Shown: piece by piece, positions 8,467 to 17,321 of the stretch
Layout: each line of letters opens with the position of its first letter
Numbering within the stretch: position 1 is the stretch's first letter
Source of the DNA: Streptomyces antibioticus
GTDB lineage: Bacteria > Actinomycetota > Actinomycetes > Streptomycetales > Streptomycetaceae
Reading direction: 5' to 3'
DNA length: 64,000 nucleotides
Assembly (NCBI RefSeq): GCF_001514065.1
Contig: NZ_KQ948424.1
Span: 62,001 to 126,000 of the forward strand
The notes under the pieces: model-generated
What the model saw: the letters and a program-made list of their open reading frames with translations, nothing else
What the model was told of the DNA's origin: nothing
Database searches by the model: none
Made by a program: the position numbers and the translations under genes

Positions 8467-8859
8467 TCAGCAGTCCCGGAACTCCGGGGACTGGTTCAGC
8501 AGTTGACTGCGGACCGAGGTGAAGCGGGCCAGCGTCTCGTCCACCGAGGCGTCCAGCGGGAACACCGCCACCCGGTGGCAGTTCTGGAAGGCCAGCCGTA
8601 CCCCGAAGTGCCGTTGCAGCGCGCCGCGTATGGCGTCACTCGCGAGCGCACGCAGCAGCTGACCGCGTGCCTGCTCGTCCGGCGGAGGCGTCTGGTTGTC
8701 GGCGAACGCACCGCCGTCGACCTTCAGCTGGGCCACCAGGGAGCTGATCATCTCCCATGCGTAGGGCAGGGAGGTCCGGACGCAGTCGACGAATTCCGCT
8801 TCGTCGACCTCGCCTCGCTCGGCCTTCTCGAGTAGGGCCGGTGAGACGTCGAGCGACAT
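8467..8859 (-). CDS. SCO5389-family conserved protein
   Basis: A 130-residue acidic, soluble, probably all-helical protein starting MSLDVSPALLEKAERGEVDE, a pattern I recognise as the Streptomyces SCO5389 family. It has no signal peptide or membrane segment. A strong GAGAGGAG lies five to six bases before the ATG at 8859, which settles the start against a longer in-frame extension. It is divergent from nucS across a 254-base gap. Family members are conserved in actinomycetes, but I know no established function. Confidence 0.8.
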   Translation of the reverse strand: MSLDVSPALLEKAERGEVDEAEFVDCVRTSLPYAWEMISSLVAQLKVDGGAFADNQTPPPDEQARGQLLRALASDAIRGALQRHFGVRLAFQNCHRVAVFPLDASVDETLARFTSVRSQLLNQSPEFRDC

Positions 8860-9099
8860 GGGTTCTCCTCTCGCACCCCCAAGCAACAGGGGTTGCCGGA
8901 CAGATGAGGGAGTCCGCGATGCCGAACACGCTGAGTACATGCCTCGCGACCTCCCGTTTACTACCGTAGGCAACGGGCCGTGACGGCACCAGGAGATTGC
9001 GTACATAGAGGGCCCCCAATGGGCACACAATCGGCCACAAACGAACAAGGGTCGTTCCGGGTGCTACGGGCCGAATCGCTTCGACGGCGCGCCGTCGAG

Positions 9100-9105
9100 T
9101 AGCGT
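9100..9105 (+). promoter_or_regulatory. Candidate -10 box for nucS (leaderless)
   Basis: TAGCGT lies eight bases before the nucS ATG, and no Shine-Dalgarno sequence is present. Confidence 0.45.
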
Positions 9106-9113
9106 TGCCCACC

Positions 9114-9785
9114 ATGCGTCTCGTCATTGCCCGGTGCTCCGTCGACTACGCGGGCCGGCTCACCGCCCACCTCCCGTCCGCGCCCCGTCTGATCCTCGTG
9201 AAGGCGGACGGCAGCGTCTCGATCCACGCGGACGACCGGGCCTACAAGCCCCTGAACTGGATGTCGCCGCCCTGCACGTTGAAGGAGGGTGCGGGCGACG
9301 ATGACGGCGTCTGGACCGTCATCAACAAAGCCGGCGAGAAGCTGATCATCACGATGGAGGAGATCCTCCACGACTCCTCGCACGAACTGGGCGTCGACCC
9401 GGGCCTGATCAAGGACGGCGTGGAAGCACACCTTCAGGAGCTCCTCGCCGACCGCATCGAGACCCTCGGCGACGGCTACACCCTCATCCGCCGCGAGTAC
9501 ATGACCGCCATCGGCCCGGTCGACATCCTGTGCCGGGACGCCGACGGCCAGACCGTGGCGGTCGAGATCAAGCGGCGCGGCGAGATCGACGGTGTCGAGC
9601 AACTCACCCGCTACCTGGAGCTGTTGAACCGCGACCCGCATCTCGCCCCGGTCCGCGGCGTCTTCGCCGCCCAGGAGATCAAGCCCCAGGCCCGCGTCCT
9701 CGCCACGGACCGCGGCATCGGCTGCGCGGTCCTCGACTACGACGCCCTGCGCGGCATCGAGGACGACAAGCTGCGCCTGTTCTGA
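9114..9785 (+). CDS. nucS: Mismatch-specific endonuclease NucS (EndoMS)
   Basis: A 223-residue protein of the NucS/EndoMS family, which cuts both strands near mismatches and supplies mismatch repair in actinobacteria lacking MutS-MutL. The N-terminal dimerisation domain begins [15 protein letters not shown]. The C-terminal RecB-like nuclease domain shows the catalytic pattern G-P-V-D-I followed by V-E-I-K-R at about residues 136 and 148-152. ATG 9114 is chosen because the protein matches the family from there; a TTG at 9105 adds three residues. The terminal LRLF resembles the DNA-clamp-binding tail of NucS proteins (inference). Confidence 0.94.
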   Translation: MRLVIARCSVDYAGRLTAHLPSAPRLILVKADGSVSIHADDRAYKPLNWMSPPCTLKEGAGDDDGVWTVINKAGEKLIITMEEILHDSSHELGVDPGLIKDGVEAHLQELLADRIETLGDGYTLIRREYMTAIGPVDILCRDADGQTVAVEIKRRGEIDGVEQLTRYLELLNRDPHLAPVRGVFAAQEIKPQARVLATDRGIGCAVLDYDALRGIEDDKLRLF

Positions 9786-9797
9786 CGGCAGTTCTAC

Positions 9798-9842
9798 GAC
9801 ACTGAGGGCCGGGTTCCTGACAGGAGCCCGGCCCTCAGTGTC
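9798..9842. terminator. Strong bidirectional hairpin terminator
   Basis: Bases 9798-9813 are an exact inverted copy of 9827-9842 (16 pairs), and the inner TCCTG/CAGGA extends the stem. It sits between the converging nucS and P-loop genes and can serve both. Confidence 0.88.
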
Positions 9843-9854
9843 GGCGCACGCGCG

Positions 9855-12362
9855 TCAGATGACCGCGCCCGACGCGGAGCCCGACGTGCTCGGCGTCCCG
9901 GCGCCGCCGCTCTCCGAGGCGCTGGCGGGCGCGCTGGAGGCCGGGCCGCTGGCGGAGTCCGACGTGGACGGCGTGGTCGACGGAGTCGGCGTCGGGGTCG
10001 TCGACGGCGTCGGCGGGGTCGAGGGCGGAGTCGACGGCGGGGTCGACGGCGGGGTCGACGGCGGCTTGGTCGGGGTCGCCGAGGTCGACGGCGGCTTGGA
10101 CGTCGACGTCGGCGGCTTCGAGGTGGGCGACTTCGTCCCGCTCGGGTCGTCCGAGGGCTCCGCGCTCTCCGTCGGCGTCGGGTCGTCCGACGTACCGAAG
10201 GTGCCGTCCGGGCCCGGGTCGGTCGGGCGACTGGTGGCCGTGCCGGTGTCGCCCTTGCCGTCGTCGTTCTTCGGCACGTCGGCGCCGAGGCTGCCGTCGT
10301 CGGCGCCCTGGCTGGCCGACGGGTTGACGCCGACCTTGTCGGACGGGTTGTTCGCGTCGTTGTTCGACGTGGCGCCGAGGGTCACCACGGTGCCGAGCAC
10401 GGCCGCGAGGAGCGCGCCCGCGCCGGCCGCGACGAGGTTGCGCCGGGCGAGACCCTTGAGGCCGCCGCGGGCCTTGTGGTGGGGCACGACCGGGGCGGGG
10501 GCCGCGGCCCGGTGGGTGACCAGGGTCGAGGGGTCGTTCGCCGGCTGGAGCGGCGGGAAGGCCGGGATGCCGCCGGGCGGCGACTGCGACTCCTCGTGGC
10601 GGGCGTCGGGCACCTCCTCGCCGGCGGTCGCGGAGATGGCCGGCGGCAGGCCGGACCGGTCGGAGACCAGCGCGAGGGCACGGCGGCCGGCGACGGTGCC
10701 GCGCTTGTCGGCGAGGGCGCCGCGCAGCCCGATGGCGGCCTCCAGCTCGGCGCGGGCCCGGTCCAGCTGGTCGGCGCAGAGCGCGAGGATGCCCAACTCG
10801 TGCTGGAAGTAGGCCTGTTCGCCCACCTCGCCGGAGACCCGGGCGGCCTCGGCGCCGAAGCGCAGGGTGCGCTCCCAGGCGCTCCAGTGCAGCCCGGCGG
10901 CGAACGCGGGCGCGGCGGTGCGGGCCAGCTGGACGGTGACGTTCTCCTCGTCCTCGTCGGGCGCCTCCACGACCGGCACCAGCACGGTGAGGGCGGCGAG
11001 CACGGCGTCGGCCTCGGCGCACACCCGCTCGGGCGTGACCGAGGGGTGCCCGGCCCACCAGGCGTAGTGCCGGGCCGCGGCCAGGGCGCGGTCCTCGGTG
11101 TCGTCGCCGTATCCGGCGCTCTCCAACTGGGTGCGGACGCCCGCGGCGAGCCGGTAGCGGGAGCCGACCGGGGTGATCAGGGCGCAGCTCAGCAGCTCAC
11201 CGAGCGCGGCGTCGGCGTGGGTGTCGCCGACGAGAGCGGGCAGATGCGCCTGGTGCGGCACCTCGCCGCCGAGCGCCACGGCGAACCGCAGGGCGGCGCG
11301 CGCCGATTCGCTGAGCCGGCCGGCGAGCAGCGCGGCCGGTGCGGCGCCCTCGGCGAGGGAGGGCAGCGGCACGTCGTCGCCGTCGACGGCGTCGAAGGGG
11401 GCGTCGACCTGGGCGCCCTGGAAGACGCCGAACTCGTCGAAGGCTTCGGCGCTGGCGCGCACTTCGTCGCGCTGCCGGAGCAGGGCGCCGGCCTGGACGA
11501 ACCGCAGCGGCAGACCCTCGGACTCGAACCAGAGGTCGCCGGCCCAGTTGGCCTCGTCCTCGGTGAGCACGCGGCCGACGGCACGCTCCAGGAGCTCCAC
11601 TCCCCCGGCCCGGTCCAGGCCGTCGAGGAAGACCTCCTCGAGGGCCGAGTCGGCGGACGGCGCGGGCACGTCCGGGGTCGCGGCGACGAGGAAGGCGCAC
11701 TCGGGGGTGGCCTCGAGCAGCTCGTCGAGCGCGGCGCCGCCGAACTCCACGTCGTCGAGGACGACGACCGCGCCGACCTCCCGGACGAGGGCGAGCAGGT
11801 CCTCGTGTCCGGGCCGGTGCAGGGGGGCGTCGTAGACGGCGTAGAAGAGGTCGTGGAGGAGGTCGTCGGCGCTGCGATGGAAGCCGTTCAGACGGACGAC
11901 GCCGTCGGGGGCGAGGTCCGAGCAGTCCTCGGCGACGAGGTCGAGGAGGCTGGTGCGGCCCGATCCGGCGGGGCCGGTGAGGCGGACGGAGCGGCCGCGG
12001 GCGAGCAGTCGCACGAGGCGCTCGCGCTCGTCCTGGCGGTCCAGCAGCGGCAGCCGGGGCGGGGTGGGGCCGGGCGGGGCCGGCGGGCGGGCCGCGCGGT
12101 CGGTCTCGGCGCGTTCGGCGGCGCTGAGCTTGCGCGGCCGACCGGGCCGTTCGCCCGGCGGGCAGGGCTCTATCTCGCTGCCGTCGACGGGGTTGACGGT
12201 GAGCAGGTGGTCTCCGGAGACCAGCTGCACCGTGCGGGCCAGGGCGGGCGTGCTCTGGCCGAGGCCGGGTGTGAGCGGGTCCCGGGGCGGACGCTGGCGC
12301 GACGGATTGCCGCCGTCACCTTCGTGGCCGTACTCCTCGGGTCCCCGGGTGTTCGGGTCCAT
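9855..12362 (-). CDS. Large P-loop (STAND/NB-ARC-like) protein with membrane anchor and Ser/Thr/Pro-rich outer tail
   Basis: An 835-residue protein. Residues 1-105 are Pro-rich. An NTPase domain follows with GPAGSGRTS at 130-138 and the Walker B-like VVVLDDVEF, then helical repeats to about 600 that resemble the arms of STAND regulators. A membrane segment spans about 643-664, preceded by Lys/Arg, predicting a cytoplasmic N-terminus. The outer tail of ~170 residues is rich in Ser, Thr, Pro and Asp with four PPST units encoded by a tandem 12-bp repeat. The P-loop has Arg136 where Lys is expected, so nucleotide hydrolysis is doubtful. A role in sensing is inference; no partner is obvious except the STAS gene upstream. 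Confidence 0.8.
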   Translation of the reverse strand: MDPNTRGPEEYGHEGDGGNPSRQRPPRDPLTPGLGQSTPALARTVQLVSGDHLLTVNPVDGSEIEPCPPGERPGRPRKLSAAERAETDRAARPPAPPGPTPPRLPLLDRQDERERLVRLLARGRSVRLTGPAGSGRTSLLDLVAEDCSDLAPDGVVRLNGFHRSADDLLHDLFYAVYDAPLHRPGHEDLLALVREVGAVVVLDDVEFGGAALDELLEATPECAFLVAATPDVPAPSADSALEEVFLDGLDRAGGVELLERAVGRVLTEDEANWAGDLWFESEGLPLRFVQAGALLRQRDEVRASAEAFDEFGVFQGAQVDAPFDAVDGDDVPLPSLAEGAAPAALLAGRLSESARAALRFAVALGGEVPHQAHLPALVGDTHADAALGELLSCALITPVGSRYRLAAGVRTQLESAGYGDDTEDRALAAARHYAWWAGHPSVTPERVCAEADAVLAALTVLVPVVEAPDEDEENVTVQLARTAAPAFAAGLHWSAWERTLRFGAEAARVSGEVGEQAYFQHELGILALCADQLDRARAELEAAIGLRGALADKRGTVAGRRALALVSDRSGLPPAISATAGEEVPDARHEESQSPPGGIPAFPPLQPANDPSTLVTHRAAAPAPVVPHHKARGGLKGLARRNLVAAGAGALLAAVLGTVVTLGATSNNDANNPSDKVGVNPSASQGADDGSLGADVPKNDDGKGDTGTATSRPTDPGPDGTFGTSDDPTPTESAEPSDDPSGTKSPTSKPPTSTSKPPSTSATPTKPPSTPPSTPPSTPPSTPPTPSTTPTPTPSTTPSTSDSASGPASSAPASASESGGAGTPSTSGSASGAVI
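10018..10065. repeat. Four tandem 12-bp units inside the P-loop protein gene
   Basis: Units of the form GTCGACGGCGGG run from 10018 to 10065, the first and last slightly changed. They encode PPST repeats in the outer tail and could vary in number by slippage. Confidence 0.8.
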
Positions 12363-12636
12363 AGGTTCAAGCCCCCCAAAAGCGTCTCGTGTGTCATGGG
12401 TCCCTCGGGACCCAGGCCCCCTCCGGCCTGCTGCACACCGCGCTGTCGCTTCTGGTCCGGGCCCGCTCGTTCAGGGACGTGCTTCCAGCGGGCGACCGAA
12501 CCCTAAACCTTCGCACAGTATCTACGACAGTCCGGGGCACCGCGCCGTCCGAGACGTCACAGTCTCGTGAGGATTGTGCGCGGCGCGCCTTTCACCATTG
12601 CAACACCGGGCACTCACACCGCATGCACACAAGCGT

Positions 12637-12960
12637 TCACACCCGGGGCAGCGACTCCACCCCGATGCCGCCCTCGATCGCCAGGATCCGGTGCAGCCGG
12701 GTGGCCACCAGCAGGCGCTGCATCTGCGGCGGTACGTCGCGCAGCACCAGGCGTCGGCCGCAGCGGCCGGCCCTGCGGTGGGCCCCCATGATCACCCCGA
12801 GTCCGGTGGCGTCCCAGGAGTCGAGCTCGGACAGGTCGAGCACGAGATCGCCGACTCCGTCGTCGACGGCCGAGTGCAGGACCGTACGGGCGTCCGCCGC
12901 GCTGCGGACGTCGAGGCGGCCCCCGACGACCAGCTCGACGTGGTCGCCCCTGATGAACAT
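12637..12960 (-). CDS. STAS-domain protein (anti-sigma-factor-antagonist type) with altered phospho-site
   Basis: A 107-residue single STAS domain similar to SpoIIAA, RsbV and BldG, which bind anti-sigma kinases when unphosphorylated. The usual strand-helix motif is present as LDLSELDSWDATGLGV (41-56). In BldG-type proteins the residue after this Asp is the phosphorylated Ser; here it is Ala51, followed by Thr52. The protein may be always active, use Thr52, or have another role. GGGAG precedes ATG 12960. No anti-sigma kinase gene lies beside it. It is upstream of the P-loop gene on the same strand, separated by 274 bases. Confidence 0.88.
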   Translation of the reverse strand: MFIRGDHVELVVGGRLDVRSAADARTVLHSAVDDGVGDLVLDLSELDSWDATGLGVIMGAHRRAGRCGRRLVLRDVPPQMQRLLVATRLHRILAIEGGIGVESLPRV

Positions 12961-13121
12961 ATGCGCTCCCCGTGGTGCGTCTCGTGCTCCGCGAATGTGA
13001 TGTCCGGTGATGCAACCTCTGACTGCGCGAGGCGGTCAGAGGTTGCCGTCTGTAAGCGAACCGATACCGAATTCACCCGTCGGTGTGACACCAGAGGGGC
13101 GTATGTGAATTCGGGTGTTGA

Positions 13122-13970
13122 TCAGTACGTGTAGAAGCCCTGCCCGCTCTTGCGTCCGATGTCACCGGCATCAACCATCCGGCGCATCAGCTCGGGCGGA
13201 GCGAACTTCTCGTCCTGGGACTCCGTGTAGATGTTGCTGGTGGCGTGCAGCAGGATGTCGACGCCCGTCAGGTCGGCCGTGGCGAGCGGACCCATGGCGT
13301 GCCCGAACCCCAGCTTGCAGGCGAGGTCGATGTCCTCCGCCGTCGCCACGCCCGACTCGTAGAGCTTGGTGGCCTCGACGACGAGGGCGGAGATGAGCCG
13401 GGTGGTCACGAACCCCGCCACATCCCTGTTCACGACGATGCAGGTCTTGCCGGTGGACTCGGCGAACTCCCGCGCGGTGGCGAGGGTTTCGTCGCTCGTC
13501 TTGTAGCCGCGGACCAGCTCGACGAGCTGCATCATCGGCACCGGCGAGAAGAAGTGGACGCCGACGACCCGCTCGGGGTGCTCGGTGGCCGCGGCGATCT
13601 TGGTGATCGGGATGGCGGAGGTGTTGGAGGCGAGGACGGTGTCCTCACGCACGATCTTGTCGAGGGCGCGGAAGATCTCGTGCTTGACTTCGAGCTTCTC
13701 GAAGACGGCCTCGACGACGATGTCGGCGTCCGCGGCGGCGTCCAGGTCGGTGGTCGCGGTGATCCGGCCGAGGGCGGCGTCGGCGTCGTGCGCCTCCATC
13801 TTGCCCTTGCTCACGAACTTGTCGTACGAGGCCTTGATGCCGTCGGTGCCACGCTTGAGAGCCTCGTCGGTGACGTCCCGCAGGACGACGTCCCAGCCCG
13901 CTTGCGCGGAGACCTGGGCGATCCCGGAACCCATCAAGCCGGCGCCGATGACGGCAAGCTTCCGTGCCAC
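13122..13970 (-). CDS. 3-hydroxybutyryl-CoA dehydrogenase
   Basis: A 282-residue NAD(P)-dependent 3-hydroxyacyl-CoA dehydrogenase, which interconverts 3-hydroxybutyryl-CoA and acetoacetyl-CoA in fatty acid and butyryl-CoA metabolism. The N-terminal Rossmann loop is GAGLMGSGIA (about residues 8-17). The catalytic region includes ASNTSAIP and HFFSPVPMMQLVE with the active-site His. The C-terminal helical domain has NRDVAGFVTTRL and ends in GRKSGQGFYTY. GTG 13970 is chosen because GGGGAG lies nine bases upstream; the longer frame would add 11 atypical residues. It stands alone, so its pathway partners are elsewhere. Confidence 0.93.
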   Translation of the reverse strand: MARKLAVIGAGLMGSGIAQVSAQAGWDVVLRDVTDEALKRGTDGIKASYDKFVSKGKMEAHDADAALGRITATTDLDAAADADIVVEAVFEKLEVKHEIFRALDKIVREDTVLASNTSAIPITKIAAATEHPERVVGVHFFSPVPMMQLVELVRGYKTSDETLATAREFAESTGKTCIVVNRDVAGFVTTRLISALVVEATKLYESGVATAEDIDLACKLGFGHAMGPLATADLTGVDILLHATSNIYTESQDEKFAPPELMRRMVDAGDIGRKSGQGFYTY

Positions 13971-14209
13971 TGTTGCGACTCCCCTTTTGAACGCCTTACC
14001 CACTGTTTAAGTTGCCTCTTCGGCGGACCCTAGCGCTCGTGAGGGGCTGTGTGACCGGTAAGTAATGCGCGTCACGTCTCATCTGACGGACATCACACCG
14101 GCAGACGTCACGGGGGGTCTCGTACGGCGTAGTTGAGCACCCTCTCACTCAACAACTCCTCAGGTACTGGTGCACCTGGACGACATCGGGCGTACGACGT
14201 CCTGGTCGT

Positions 14210-14215
14210 TACGCT
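14210..14215 (+). promoter_or_regulatory. Candidate -10 box for leaderless adenosyltransferase gene
   Basis: TACGCT is six bases before the ATG at 14222, and no ribosome site is visible. Confidence 0.5.
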
Positions 14216-14221
14216 GGTCGC

Positions 14222-14794
14222 ATGGTCAATCTGACGCGCATCTACACCAGGACCGGCGACCAGGGCACCACCGCCCTCGGCGACATGAGCAGGGTCGCCA
14301 AGACCGACCTGCGGATCTCGGCGTACGCCGACGCCAACGAGGCGAACGCCGTGATCGGGACGGCGATCGCGCTCGGCGGTCTCGCCGAGGAGGTCGTCAA
14401 GGTCCTCACGCGCGTCCAGAACGACCTGTTCGACGTCGGCGCCGACCTGTCCACGCCCGTCGTAGAGAACCCGGAGTTCCCGCCCCTGCGGGTCGAGCAG
14501 TTCTACATCGACAAGCTGGAAGCCGACTGCGACCACTTCAACGAGCAGTTGGAGAAGCTCCGATCGTTCATCCTCCCGGGCGGCACGCCGGGCGCGGCCC
14601 TGCTGCACCAGGCCTGCACGGTCGTACGACGGGCCGAGCGTTCGACCTGGGCCGCGCTGGAGGTCCACGGCGAGGTCATGAACCCGCTGACCGCGACCTA
14701 CCTCAACCGTCTGTCCGACCTGCTGTTCATCCTGGCGCGGACGGCGAACAAGGAGGTCGGGGACGTGCTGTGGGTGCCCGGCGGCGAGCGTTAG
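14222..14794 (+). CDS. Cob(I)alamin adenosyltransferase, PduO type
   Basis: A 190-residue helical-bundle enzyme that transfers adenosyl from ATP to cob(I)alamin to make coenzyme B12. The PduO-type ATP-binding N-terminus is clear (IYTRTGDQGTTALGD, residues 7-21), followed by DANEANAVIG, and the C-terminal signature NRLSDLLFILAR near residues 160-171. Adenosylcobalamin serves methylmalonyl-CoA mutase and class II ribonucleotide reductase in Streptomyces. The start appears leaderless. The TAG stop overlaps the TAA stop of the opposing membrane protein gene (bases 14791-14794). Confidence 0.93.
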   Translation: MVNLTRIYTRTGDQGTTALGDMSRVAKTDLRISAYADANEANAVIGTAIALGGLAEEVVKVLTRVQNDLFDVGADLSTPVVENPEFPPLRVEQFYIDKLEADCDHFNEQLEKLRSFILPGGTPGAALLHQACTVVRRAERSTWAALEVHGEVMNPLTATYLNRLSDLLFILARTANKEVGDVLWVPGGER

Positions 14795-15324
14795 CGCTCG
14801 CGCTTGGGGAACAGCGTGTAGCTCCCGGCGATGACGACATTGATGCCGATCAGCCAGAGCATGCGCTGCTGCCACGCCCGGAGCGAGTCGGTCTCGCCGC
14901 TGCCACCCACGTACCAGATCGCGGCCTGGAGCAGCACCATGGCGACCACCGCGGCGACCACCCAGCGGCCCGCGACCTTCCATTCGTGGACGGCGCGGGC
15001 CGTGCCGTACTTCGGCGGTCGCACCGGCGGCGGGCCGCCCGCGAAGCGGTGGGCGAAGTGGGCGTCGGCCCAGCGGATGGTGGCGTGGCCGAGCCCCACG
15101 GTGAAGCCGATGTAGACGGCGGCCAGGCCGTGCTTCCAGTCGGGTTCGGCGCCGTTGCGCAGGTCGATCGCGGTGACCGTGAACAGGACCAGCTCCAGCA
15201 GGGGCTCGCACAGCAGCAGGGCAAGCCCGGTCCGCGGCATCTTCAGCAGATACCGGAAGGCCAGCCCGACGGCCAGCAGCACCCAGAACGCCACCTCGCA
15301 CGCGATGATCAGTCCGACGATCAT
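14791..15324 (-). CDS. Membrane protein of unknown function
   Basis: A 177-residue protein with four or five hydrophobic segments: two near the N-terminus, one around residues 70-90, and two near the C-terminus. A cytoplasmic or outer loop rich in Pro, His and Arg lies between. ATG 15324 is preferred since GGGAG lies upstream; a longer frame starting at 15387 would add 21 polar residues. It converges on the adenosyltransferase gene, and the two stops overlap by three bases. It resembles conserved Streptomyces integral membrane proteins, but I do not recognise a function. Confidence 0.75.
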   Translation of the reverse strand: MIVGLIIACEVAFWVLLAVGLAFRYLLKMPRTGLALLLCEPLLELVLFTVTAIDLRNGAEPDWKHGLAAVYIGFTVGLGHATIRWADAHFAHRFAGGPPPVRPPKYGTARAVHEWKVAGRWVVAAVVAMVLLQAAIWYVGGSGETDSLRAWQQRMLWLIGINVVIAGSYTLFPKRER

Positions 15325-15475
15325 GAACCCGCTCCCTTCCCTCGCTCCCAGGTTCGGGCCGCGGTCCGCCGCTTTCGTCGTCGTCACTGAGGAACCCGCC
15401 GTACATCGAAAGATGCAGTCCAGGACCGTCCCCGGGGATCAGGCGGGCCGCGCGGCGGGCGTGTTTCATGGGGAC

Positions 15476-16666
15476 ATGGCCGTACGACCGCCCCGCCCGC
15501 ACCGCTTCGACGCGTACATCGCGGGCGGTGGGCTGCTCGGCGGGCTGCTGCTGGTGCTCTTCGGGCTGGGCACCCGGCCGTCCAGTGACCCGATCACCCT
15601 GTTCGACGGCCCCTGGCCGGTGCTGGTGCCGCTCACCGTGCTGGCCGGCTGCGAGCTGCTGCGCCGGGCGGCACCCCGGGTGGCGCTGCTGACCGGCACG
15701 GTCGCGATCTGCGCGGACCTGGTGACCCAGGGCAACCTGGCGTCGGTGCTGATGTTCACCGACCTCGTCTACGCGGCCGTCCTGTACGGCCCGCTCGCCT
15801 CCGCCCGCCGCATCCAGTGGATCACCGGCCTGCTCACGGTGGTCGCGACACTGGTGCCGTTCGCGGTGTGGCGGGTGCCGGAGGCGCTGCTCATCGGTGT
15901 GGTCGTCGGTGTCGTGGCGTACGGGCCCGCCGCGACCGGCTGGATCGTCCGCAACCACCGCGACGCCGCCGAAGCCGCCCGGCTGCGTGCCGAACAGACC
16001 GCGCTGCTCGCGGAGATGGACCGCACCCAGGCCGTCACGGCCGAACGCGCCCGGATGGCCAGGGAGTTGCACGACATGGTCGCCAACCACCTGTCCGCGA
16101 TCGCGATCCACTCCACCGCCGCGCTGTCCCTGGACGATCCGAAGACCTCCGCGGACGCCCTCGGCGTCATCCGCGAGAACAGCGTCAAGGGGCTGGCGGA
16201 GATGCGCCGGCTGATCGGCATCCTGCGCGACGGCGACGAGGAGCCGACCGCCGTCCCGACCCTCGACGGCCTCGCCGCCCTAGTCGAGGACGCCCGCACC
16301 AACGGCCTCGACGTCACGCTCGACGCCGAGCAGGGCACGACCGTGCCCGCCCCCGTCGAACTGGCCGCCTACCGGATCGTCCAGGAGTCCCTGACCAACG
16401 CGCTCAAGCACGCCTGCCCCGGCCGCGTCACCGTCACCCTCGTCCGCCGCGACGGCTCCCTCGACGTGCTCGTGACCAGCCCGTACGGCCACCGGGACGG
16501 GCCCCGCGCCCCCGGATCGGGCGCCGGTCTGGTCGGCATGCGGGAGCGGGTGGCGCTGCTGGGCGGTGTCTTCGCGGCCGGTCCTGAGGACACCCCGGCC
16601 GGTCCTGACGGCACCTTGTGGGCGGTCCGTGCCGTCCTCCCCCTCACCGATGGAGACCCCGCATGA
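15476..16666 (+). CDS. Two-component sensor histidine kinase (HisKA_3/NarX type)
   Basis: A 396-residue membrane kinase. Residues 15-160 hold about five membrane segments with little outer domain, so the signal may be membrane-linked. A short linker leads to the HisKA_3 box with phospho-accepting His199 (ARELHDMVANHLS). The ATPase domain has YRIVQESLTNALKHA (Asn308) and a glycine box GSGAGLVGMRERV. ATG 15476 follows GGGG closely. The gene overlaps its response regulator by ATGA, so they form a coupled pair. The signal and target genes are unknown. Confidence 0.92.
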   Translation: MAVRPPRPHRFDAYIAGGGLLGGLLLVLFGLGTRPSSDPITLFDGPWPVLVPLTVLAGCELLRRAAPRVALLTGTVAICADLVTQGNLASVLMFTDLVYAAVLYGPLASARRIQWITGLLTVVATLVPFAVWRVPEALLIGVVVGVVAYGPAATGWIVRNHRDAAEAARLRAEQTALLAEMDRTQAVTAERARMARELHDMVANHLSAIAIHSTAALSLDDPKTSADALGVIRENSVKGLAEMRRLIGILRDGDEEPTAVPTLDGLAALVEDARTNGLDVTLDAEQGTTVPAPVELAAYRIVQESLTNALKHACPGRVTVTLVRRDGSLDVLVTSPYGHRDGPRAPGSGAGLVGMRERVALLGGVFAAGPEDTPAGPDGTLWAVRAVLPLTDGDPA

Positions 16667-17304
16667 TTCGTGTGCTCGTCGCCGAGGACCAGTCCGCCGT
16701 ACGCGCCGGGCTCGTCCTCATCCTGCGCAGCGCGCCCGACGTCGAGGTGGTCGGCGAGGCCGCCGACGGGGAGCAGGCGGTGGCGCTGGCCCGGGAGCTG
16801 CGGCCGGACCTGGTCCTGATGGATGTACAGATGCCGCGTCTGGACGGGGTGTCGGCGACCCGGAAGGTCACGGAGGAGGGGCTCGCGGACGTCCTCGTGC
16901 TGACCACCTTCGATCTCGACGAGTACGTGTTCGGGGCGCTGCGGGCGGGCGCGGCCGGGTTCCTGCTGAAGAACACGGAGGCGAAGGACCTCGTCGAGGC
17001 GGTGCGCACGGTGGCCCGCGGCGAGGGCATCGTGGCCCCGGCCGTCACGCGGCGTCTGATCGCCGAGTTCGCGGCGAAGCCCGTACGGCAGTCGAGCGCG
17101 GACCCAGCGGTCCTGGACTCGCTGACCCGCCGTGAACGCGAAGTGCTGTCCTGCCTGGGCGAGGGGCTGTCCAACGCGGACATCGCGGGGCGCCTGGACA
17201 TGGCGGAGGCGACGGTGAAGACGCACGTCAGCCGTCTCCTGGGCAAGCTGGAGCTGCGCAGCCGGGTCCAAGCGGCCGTACTCGCGCAGGAGTTGGGTGT
17301 CTGA
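16663..17304 (+). CDS. NarL/LuxR-family response regulator
   Basis: A 213-residue regulator. The receiver domain (1-120) has the acidic pair at 9-10 region, phospho-acceptor Asp54 in VLMDVQMP, conserved Thr in LTTFD and Lys in LLKNTE. The LuxR-type helix-turn-helix occupies about 147-210 (LTRREREVLSCLGEGLSN, then ATVKTHVSRLLGKL). It starts inside the stop of the kinase gene and is certainly its partner. The chitinase gene follows 118 bases downstream. In S. coelicolor a two-component pair also lies next to this chitinase, so the pair may regulate it (inference). Confidence 0.93.
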   Translation: MIRVLVAEDQSAVRAGLVLILRSAPDVEVVGEAADGEQAVALARELRPDLVLMDVQMPRLDGVSATRKVTEEGLADVLVLTTFDLDEYVFGALRAGAAGFLLKNTEAKDLVEAVRTVARGEGIVAPAVTRRLIAEFAAKPVRQSSADPAVLDSLTRREREVLSCLGEGLSNADIAGRLDMAEATVKTHVSRLLGKLELRSRVQAAVLAQELGV

Positions 17305-17321
17305 GCGGTTGCATACGAGAG

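Noticed and set aside
10018-10065. CRISPR-like or regulatory tandem repeat
   Set aside because: The 12-bp units are in frame and encode PPST repeats of the P-loop protein tail; there are no spacers.
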